In this document: in pieces, positions 56,800-64,000 of the stretch | Position numbering within the stretch: the stretch's first letter is position 1 | Layout: the number at the start of each line of letters is the position of its first letter | Source of the DNA: Pseudeuparius sepicola | Taxonomy: Eukaryota > Arthropoda > Insecta > Coleoptera > Anthribidae | NCBI GenBank assembly: GCA_963920635.1 | Contig: OY987302.1 | Coordinates: 42,411,500 to 42,475,499, forward strand | Direction of reading: 5' to 3' | DNA length: 64,000 bases | Position numbers and translations under genes: made by a program | Notes under the pieces: model-generated | Seen by the model: only the letters and a program-made list of their open reading frames with translations | Told to the model about the DNA's origin: nothing | Databases searched by the model: none

Positions 56800-57890
56800 G
56801 AAATAATGATATAGGTATTTTGAAAATATACAAGACAACTAGGTGGCCTTGACGGACTTGCTTAAAACTCCACTAATGTCATACACACATACGGTAAGCA
56901 AATATTAAAAAAAATAACGGAGATATGAGCCCAACACGTGGGAGTTCAAATACAATTTCTGTCGATTAATACACGTTTAGAATGGCAACTATCATTATTA
57001 GGTATTCGCTAGGTTGAAAACATTTTACTTTGTAGTGTGAGAGTGAAGCTGTCCTGACTTGAATTCTGAGAAAATGACCCTGGGAGTAAATAGTAGGAAA
57101 TCGTGTATGTCAACTGTTCAACCGAGTTTAATAATTGGTTTAAAATCATAAAGGTGTTCATGCTGATTCTAGATTTCTAAATTTGAAAAATATTGCAGCT
57201 AGAAGTCCATTGTTTAAATTAAGGCTGTTTATGCGTTGAAATTCGTTCAAACTGCAAGATACAAAATTGCTACGTTAAGGTAAAAAACCAGTTACGAAAA
57301 ATCAACATGGATACACGTTCAAATAATGTAACAATCTTGTCGGTCTGTATAAGCATCATAAAAGTGGTCACGAATTTTTTTTAGAGATTTATAGGAGTAA
57401 AAAATACTATAACTAGAGGTTCGTGGTTTACGTCAAGGCAGCAAACAAATTCGTTTAAAATGCAAATATAAAATTGATGCGGTAAGGTAAAGTCATGCGA
57501 GAAAATACGTCCCAAAAAAGTTGAACGTACTTTTCTTTGGAAAATCGAACTTTTTTTAACGATTATCGATGACGTTATACGGCTGCCTAGAGCGTGTCAG
57601 ATCAAAATGCGTTTTGAAAGAAAAATAGGACGTTTGAACATATTAAATGCAAACTATCTTGCACATTAACAAAATAAAAATTGTGTACTACTTTCCGCAG
57701 GTGTAAAGGCAAAAACATTACCCTAATTTAAATAACGGCAAAGCACAGTGTGCCTTTTTAAAAAGTTTATTTCAAAAAGTTACAGCAATGGACAGAAATT
57801 TAATGGTGTTAAACACACATGTTGAATATTTTATACGAGTAAATTTGCAAACTAGAGGTGTTACATTTCCAGAACAAGATCAATTGAATC
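56800..57890. other. AT-rich, no gene recognised
   Basis: May include decayed 3' sequence of the Gypsy element to the right, but nothing can be matched. Confidence 0.3.
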
Positions 57891-57898
57891 GATGCTTG

Positions 57899-58430
57899 TT
57901 AATTCAATACTAATTTTTGATGACTGAATTTTATTTGATACAAATTTGGCAGTATCGACGGATGCGTTGTTCTTGAGGTTTCTCTGTTTCTATATATCTT
58001 GTTTTGTTGATTTGACCTAGCAAAAGTCAATGCATTTCCTATGTTGTCCAAAAATGTTGTAATTATGTTTGCATTTATAAACATTTGATTTAATATGCTT
58101 AAATACAGCAGTGTATTTGTATAAAATATCAGTTTCTTAATTTAAGATTTCTTTATATCTTTCAAAATATCCAATATTCTTGTTGGTTATTGACGATTGA
58201 ATTAATAGTTTTTTTGCTGATTATTTTCGAGAGTTGTGATTGCCTTATTATACTGTTCGCCATCATTCTCGTCTAAAGTTCCGGTGAACCATTTAATTTG
58301 GTAATTGTGCCAATGACATTAAATAAACCACGTATTGTTCTAGGAATTTTCTATCCAGGTGAATAAATTACGTAGGATAGTTTGGTGTCAATTTCATTGA
58401 GCATGGGCTATAAATTATTATAATTATTTT
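57899..58430 (-). pseudogene. Envelope-like gene remnant of a Gypsy (errantivirus-type) element
   Basis: On the minus strand, after many stops and frameshifts, one sees a basic RxxR-type site followed by GLFNVIGTITK (about 58300-58345), then a block with ENDGEQYNKAI, and at 57985-58060 FLDNIGNALTFA. This order resembles the fusion-subunit start and heptad region of insect baculovirus-F-like envelope proteins carried by env-bearing Gypsy elements. Membrane anchor and surface subunit are not intact. The gene is clearly inactive: multiple in-frame stops and shifts. Confidence 0.6.
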
Positions 58431-58639
58431 GTATATACTTGCAATGAATATGAATTGATTTATTAAAATTACTGTAGCTTTCCCTAACATTATTTTTTTT
58501 TCTTAAATTCTTGAAATTTTACATAATATAAAAATGTGTGTCTACTCGAAATTATTATGGCTTTTCCTAATGGAAAGGGTAGTATACGAGGAGAATCATT
58601 TAGATAAAATGATCTCAACTGTAGAAAGGGCTAGGGTTA

Positions 58640-58990
58640 TAGGAATAGGTTAATTATCCTCAGCTTCATGCTGTTGCTGTAACGATTGGGTATTCGTTAT
58701 TTTGTTGGGTCTTTTTAATTTACTTTTATGGACTACTGTATTGTCAAGTTTTGCTTTAATATCGTCATTGGGTTAAATCTTACTTTTGAAGGGTTCCTGT
58801 CATATTTTGACATTTGAGAAATTTGACAATTATTAATATATTTTCTACGTCTTGTTTTATTTTTGGCCAATAAAATTTACATATTAGATTCATTTCGGTC
58901 TCATTTATTTCCCTGTGACAAGCTTTTATTTCGTGGGTACATTTGATTTTAGATAGGCAGCAGATTCATTCGACCGTAAAACACCCGCTG
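58640..58990 (-). pseudogene. Gypsy integrase remnant
   Basis: The minus-strand reading includes CHREINETEMN then CKFYWPKIKQDVENIL, the HHCC zinc-binding region of integrase (YWPxMxxDVxxY type), followed after a shift by VVHKSKLKRPNK, a basic block usual near the end of pol. The catalytic core between them is deleted. It lies upstream of the envelope-like remnant in the order pol-env expected for errantivirus-type Gypsy elements; LTRs, gag and RT were not found. Confidence 0.6.
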
Positions 58991-58999
58991 TTCAATGGG

Positions 59000-59890
59000 T
59001 TGAATTGTAAATAATAAATAATGTATTTTTGTACGTTTCTTGATAAGCGTGAGTATGTGTGACTCCAATTTACGGAATGCGTGGGTATTGCATCAAATAG
59101 AACGGGCACAGTATTTATTTGAAATAAAATTTGAAATGAAAGTCGTAAATCCCGGTTGAATTTATTTTGGTTTAACTTCTAAAATATTGATGTCTGTCTG
59201 TTTATTTATAGTTTTTCTCAGAAACTGATTGGCACATTTATATATGGTTTAATATATCTTAGAAAACTAATAATATTTAATATAACATTAATTAGAAATA
59301 TCTGAGTGGGATTCACTGATACCAACAAATACATACCATCGAACCATTAATCTTCGTAAAATTATATAATCGTAGTTAACTCGGTAGAGCCAATCGCTTA
59401 CAACTCTGGAGGAGTGCATGGGTTGCTGCAACTGTGCTTGTTATCCGGAACAAAACTGGACCTTCAAGTTGCCCTCAAAACAAGATTACGGACATTCACG
59501 GTTAGGACGTGTCCTATCAATTTCTGGATAAAATGGGAAAATAGAATTTTCGAAGTTACCTCCAAATTTCTCTATTGTACATCTTTTGTAATATCTTGTA
59601 AACTGTATTGTTCTAATAACTGATTTAAAATATAGCTTTTGAACTATGAATTCTTCTTGAACAAGCAAAATAACGAACTACTTCGTATGTTTATATGTTC
59701 GATAGACCACCTCTAAACGTTCCTAGAGGATCGAAATGTTTCTTTGCACTGGAAAGTTATACCTAGGACGAGACAGTTATTATTAAAAAATTGAACCATT
59801 TGCGTAATTAAAATACCTATATATTTTCGTTCAGAAGGTATCGAAAGTAGTTTTTCTTGTGATACCCTGCAATAGTAGACAGATCGCTTG
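59000..59890. other. AT-rich; possible tRNA-like A box
   Basis: No gene recognised. TTAACTCGGTAGAGCC at about 59374-59391 looks like the D-arm of a tRNA, but no B box follows at the right distance, so a tRNA gene is not called. Confidence 0.25.
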
Positions 59891-59894
59891 TAGG

Positions 59895-61353
59895 TACAGG
59901 GTGGGCCAAATTAGAGACTTTTAAAGGGAAACTCCTATTTTTGACGGAGATAGACGAAAACTGATATCGGTGTCTGAGGCTCATTTTTTTATGATAAACT
60001 TAATGGCGAAAACTGCAAATCGATACTTGTCACCTTTCTTGAGTTACACTGCGTTTTTTCGAAAATGTGCGTTTTCGAAAAGTGGCCGTGACTTTTTTCG
60101 GGTTGAAAATTTTGTGCTTCTGTTCATTCATTCCTAAATTTTCTAAAGCACTTTTTTACGTAGAATTCAATGCGGCTACTAATTTTTTCAAGTCAATGGT
60201 TTAAAAGTTACCGATGGAAAACAATATTTTTTAAATGGAACACCCTGTATATTTTTGCATTTTTAATAGAGCAACAAAAATTCCATTCCAAAAATATATA
60301 ACACTTAATGATTTACTTAAGTAATTATCAATTACTAATAGCTTTTATGATTTCATGTGTATAATTGGAAGCGCTCCCTTTCAACAATTAGGCTTTGGAC
60401 GGTGAGACAATGAAACAACCGTGGAAAAATGTTTATAGTTACCTGTCAAATTTTCAGTTAGGCTGTTTAGGCAGTGTAAAGATTTTTCTATTTTTGTGTA
60501 ATTTATAAACTTTATAACATAAAAAATATAATTATGAAGACTGAGATATTATATTATATTTTAGACAATCCGGGGAAAATGCCTATCTCTGTTTAACTCG
60601 AATCTGTTCAGCCTATCCTTTTAAAAATGCCCACTATTTATCAAATTGTGTCGCAATATTGCAAAAATGTCTTTGAAAGGATGTCTTCATTTTCCCCGGA
60701 TTGTGTAAACCAGGCTATCATATTTCATTTTTCATAACTTTCAAATTTCATTGTATGTTATAAAGTTTATAAATTACACAAAAACCGAAAAATATGTACA
60801 CTGCCAAAACAGCTTAATACTGAAAATTTTACAGGTAACAGTAAACATTTTTTCACGGTTATTTCATTGTCTCACCGTCCAAAGAATACTCGTTGAAAGT
60901 GCGTGCTTCCAATTATACACATGAAATCATAAAAGCTATTATTAATTGATAACTGCTAAAGTAAATCATTAAGTGTTATATATTTTTTAAATGGTAATTT
61001 TTGCTCTATTAAAAAACGCAAAAATATACAGAGTAATCCATTTAAAAAATAATTTTTTTCACCGGTAACTCTTAAACAATTGACTTTTAAAAAAAAACGT
61101 AGTAGCAGCATTGGATTCTACGTAAAAAAAGTGCTTTAGGAATGTTTTTACAGAAACACAAAATTTTCAACCCGAAAAAAGTTACGTCCACTTTTCTAAA
61201 ACGCACATTTTCGAAAAACGTCCTGTAACTCAAGAACGTTTATAGATATTGACTTGCGGTTTTCGCCAGCCTCGAACACCGACATCAGTTTTCATCTAAC
61301 TCCGTTAAAAATAGGTGAGGTTTCCCTTTGTGTCCAATTTGGCCCACCCTATA
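59895..61353. mobile_element. Fold-back element FB-l, 1.46-kb palindrome
   Basis: Ends TACAGGGTGGGCCAAATTAG and, on the complement, TATAGGGTGGGCCAAATTGG. The two halves of about 700 bp are inverted copies nearly throughout (for example CGAAAATGTGCGTTTT, TGAAATCATAAAAGCTATTA on the complement, TTCAACGAG-type and CCGGGGAAAATG). Each arm also contains an inner TGGAACACCCTGTATATTTT motif or its degenerate copy. Non-coding. Confidence 0.85.
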
Positions 61354-62021
61354 CAAGCATTGTATCTGGCAACGATATACAGGTTGATTCACGTAAGTGG
61401 TTCATTAGAAGTTTACGGGGAAGGAGTGCGAATTTTGATTTGAAATTTTGGTTACTTATATAACAGATTGTAATCTTTCTTTCTAACTAACTTTCCATCA
61501 CTTCCGGTTATACCGGAAGTCGATAGCAACTTTGTTATTTCAAATAGAACACCCTATATGTCATTACACCGTTTGGTTCCCTATTAAATTCCAAATCTTT
61601 TTTCTGAATATAATGTGTACCCTATTCCTAACCCTTTTCGAGATATTTGCAAATTTTTGATTTTTTTGAGTGTTGCAGCCATCGACCATAGTGATGATAA
61701 CTTTGAAATTTATGAATCTGGAAAACTGAAATTTTGGACTGTCGTAGGCGAAAGTCAACTTTATTAAGTGGTCTGTTTTTTTTTTTTCAAAATATTGTAC
61801 AGGGTGTTCGGGAAAAAAATCCCAATATCAACATCGAAAAATTGAAAAATCTCATTTTTTTCAAATGGAACCCATATTTTTTTATTGCACCATTGAAATG
61901 CTTGTGAAAAGACAGTTCAAAAAGATATAACACACGAAGCGGTTGCTTCGTTATTACGCAAAGTACGTATTTTTTCTGCTCTGTATCAACAAAGATGCCA
62001 TTTCTCAAGGAGCATCACATT

Positions 62022-62045
62022 ATAGATAGATAGATAGATAGATAG
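62022..62045. repeat. (GATA)n microsatellite
   Basis: Six ATAG units; on the minus strand they form a (CTAT)n tail following AATAAACAG, i.e. the 3' end of the LINE fragment. Confidence 0.8.
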
Positions 62046-62640
62046 CTGTTTATTTGACCACAAAATTCAAAAGTATGTGGAGCAAGTCAATTTAAATTTT
62101 ACACGTATTGGGAATGAAAGAAAAAATTTTCATAAGTACATTACTACTCGCCCACTCTACGTGCTTAATTAGGTACTATTAAAATACAAACAATTTTAAA
62201 AAAACAATTCACAAAAGTTCACAATTTAAAAATTCTTTTACACTGTAAAAAATGTTATTTAAACAGATATGTTTACTAATTAATTTAAACTCATTTTTAT
62301 CGCATTGTCTGACTGAGCTAGGCAGATGGTTGTATAAATGAATATCTAGAGATCTTTTTTCGGATTTGGCCAGTCTGTATCGATGAGTCCGCAGCACATC
62401 TTTGTTTCGTGTTGTATACATGCTTTTTGTCATGGATCTCCAACAAGCTACGGTATATAAAGAGCGCAGGGAGTGTCATGATTTGGAGAGCTCTGAAATG
62501 GGATCGACATGACTCTCTAGGACAAAGGTTTAGCAAGACTCTTATGGCACGCTTTTGCAAGCGAAAGGCCCTAACAGCATTAGATGAGTTCCCTCATAGG
62601 GTAATACCATATTGCAATTTTGACTGAAAAAGCGCGAAAA
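62022..62640 (-). pseudogene. LINE reverse-transcriptase ORF2, C-terminal end
   Basis: Minus-strand frames read LQ-type QKRAIRVLLNLCPRESC followed by LQIMTLPALFIYRSL, then VYNTKQR or YTTRNKDVLRTHRYRLAKSE and LYNHLPSSVR, then FKLISKHICLNN and IFYSVKEFLN. This succession is the usual C-terminal region downstream of the RT domain in jockey/CR1-type insect LINEs. It is frameshifted and 5' truncated. The 3' end has AATAAACAG followed by (CTAT)n. It lies in the centre of FB-m, so it inserted later. Confidence 0.75.
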
Positions 62641-62649
62641 AGGCATTCC

Positions 62650-63365
62650 GCAAAATATCTCTATTCACTAATGGACGAAGTTTCCTTATTTCATAAATTG
62701 TTGAACTTAAACTCCTGCACACACCTATAGGGGGCCATGGAAAATGAAATAACGCAATTATATGACAAGGTTAAGGGCTATTTAATAATATTTTTTCCTT
62801 GAGAAGCAACAATACAAAATGAAATAATACTAACAATTACAATAAGGATGTATCATGCCTATCTTTTGATTTGGTTAATGTTACACCGTACTGATGATTG
62901 CCAAATAGCATGAAACACGTGTATGCAGTTACTAGTTTTTCTTTTTGTTAACTTTGAGTGTTTGCCCATTATCACCTTTTCTTGTAATTACTAACAATTA
63001 CATAATAATAGGTACTAGAAGAAAAAACAAGAAACTACATATAAGTAAAACACTTTATTCATATTATGCTATTTACCTGTTTTGTATTTACATTATTTGC
63101 TTCTCTTTGTTTGGACCTTGACATGGACTATGAAATTTCGTTCGAACTTTCTGAATTTTCTTTTCGTCAAAGGTGGTAAATGTATAAATGCTTTTCATTA
63201 AAAACTAATTATACTTTCTAAAATTCTTTTACACTCCATGAGTGTAAAACATATTCAAAATATCTTCGTTAGAATAGTTAATTTGAGCCATTCTTGTCAA
63301 CAGTTAATATTTTATTGTTTGGAACACAATAAATGACAATCACAAATGAAAAATCCATGGCCGCC
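62650..63365. other. Unassigned core of FB-m
   Basis: AT-rich and without recognisable frames. It includes CTGATGATTGCCAAATAGCA followed by TGAAAC (62891-62916), similar to a hammerhead core. Confidence 0.35.
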
Positions 63366-64000
63366 TATTAGAAAAGGTCCGTTGTTTCTTGATATGGAGC
63401 AGCAAAAATACGTGTTTTGCGTAATAACGAAGCAACCGCTTCATTTCGACTTATAGTGTGTTATATCTTTTTGGATTGCATTTCAATGGTGCAATAAAAA
63501 ATATGGGTTCCATTGGGATTTTTTTCCCGAACACCCTGTACAATATTTTGAAATGGCATACAGACCACTTAATAAAGTTGACTTTCGCCTACGACAGTCC
63601 AAAATTTCAGTTTTCCAGATTCATAAATTTCAAAGTTATCATCACTATGGTCGATGGCTGCAACACTCAAAAAATCAAAAATTTGCAAATATCTCGAAAA
63701 GGGTTAGGAATAGGGTACACATTATATTCAGAAAAAAGATTTGGAATTTAATAGGGAACCAAACGGTGTAATGACATATAGGGTATTCTATTTGAAATAA
63801 CAAAGTTGCTATCGACTTCCGGCATAACCGGAAGTTATCGGAAGTTGAAAATATTTTAGAAAGAAAGTTTACAACCTGTTATATAATTAACCAAAATTTC
63901 AAATCAAAATTCGCACTCCTTCCTCGTAAACTTCTAATGAACCACTTACGTGAATCGCCCTGTATATGAATATATGACTCATATTTACAAAATAACCTAA

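Larger units (their letters stand above)
61378..63964. mobile_element. Fold-back element FB-m (2587 bp) with a LINE insertion in its centre
   Basis: Ends TACAGGTTGATTCACGTAAG and complement TACAGGGCGATTCACGTAAG; arms 61378-62010 and 63371-63964 share long blocks (CATCGACCATAGTGATGATA, CGTAGGCGAAAGTCAACTTT). Inner ends TACAGGGTGTTCGGG at 61797 and its complement at 63523-63540 form a second nested pair. The centre is occupied by a LINE 3' part and other DNA. Confidence 0.85.

Noticed and set aside
59374..59450. tRNA gene
   Set aside because: A D-arm-like TTAACTCGGTAGAGCC is present, but there is no matching B box and no acceptor-stem pairing.
14787..63964. CRISPR-like array from the recurring TACAGGGTG word
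   Set aside because: Copies are irregularly spaced over tens of kilobases, occur in inverted pairs at element ends, and the DNA is eukaryotic.

Overview
The window is AT-rich nuclear DNA of an insect-like animal. The evidence is eukaryotic splice-type signals, an RRM coding exon of the IGF2BP/Imp type, Tc1, hAT, pogo-like, Gypsy and LINE remnants, and many short elements ending in TACAGGGTG. The order cannot be fixed from sequence alone. There is no prokaryotic gene organisation, CRISPR array or operon. Host genes occupy very little of it; most of the 64 kb is intergenic or intronic DNA filled with nested mobile elements.

Host-gene signals: (1) 5-343 (-) is the first coding exon of an Imp/IGF2BP-like RNA-binding protein, so that gene runs leftwards out of the window. 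(2) 17.42-17.6 kb (-) holds a possible untranslated first exon for the same strand. (3) 32.99-33.11 kb (+), at the end of a CpG-rich island, is a possible first coding exon of an unrecognised gene. (4) 47.6-49.1 kb (+) shows an ATG, a strong 5' splice site, an acceptor and a polyadenylation signal, possibly a small two-exon transcription unit. Items 2-4 are inferences from signals.

Mobile DNA, left to right: 0.9-1.5 kb copy of a fold-back/GGC-rich repeat; 1.6-3.95 kb Tc1 transposase split by hAT-1, itself split by hAT-2, each hAT with a perfect 8-bp target duplication; 4.48-5.77 kb a MITE pair, one carrying a 189-bp insert with a hammerhead-like core; 8.3-10.5 kb broken Gypsy pol (-); 12.4-14.2 kb mariner-superfamily fragments; 14.2-15.6 kb pogo-like element cut by a fold-back element; 16.2 and 19.2 kb fold-backs; 20.1 kb tRNA-like SINE; 21.55-24.28 kb a second hAT-1 relative cut by a fold-back; 24.5-25.2 and 25.5-26.3 kb fold-backs; 30.8-31.7 kb second copy of the first repeat with three AAGATGGCGG units; 33.7-35.1 kb fold-back plus second hAT-2 copy; 36-38.3, 39.1 and 42.6-44.1 kb more of the TACAGGGTG group; 40.0-40.55 kb an inverted repeat with ribozyme-like motifs; 44.9-47.2 kb a second Tc1 transposase split by a 1445-bp insertion; 49.8-51.0 kb fold-back with a 250-bp tandem repeat; 52.44-56.79 kb a near-identical inverted repeat with a 3.55-kb element in its centre; 57.9-59.0 kb remnants of an env-bearing Gypsy element; 59.9-61.35 and 61.38-63.96 kb two large palindromes, the second holding a LINE 3' end.

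The main theme is recurrent insertion into earlier insertions, often at TA or at palindrome centres. It is dominated by a group of fold-back elements that share only their extreme ends (TACAGGGTG) while their arms belong to many unrelated families. Nothing here looks like a new multi-gene system. The most unusual objects are the fold-back group, the 52.4-56.8 kb palindrome-in-palindrome, a 55-bp hairpin element, and the small inserts with hammerhead-ribozyme-like cores.
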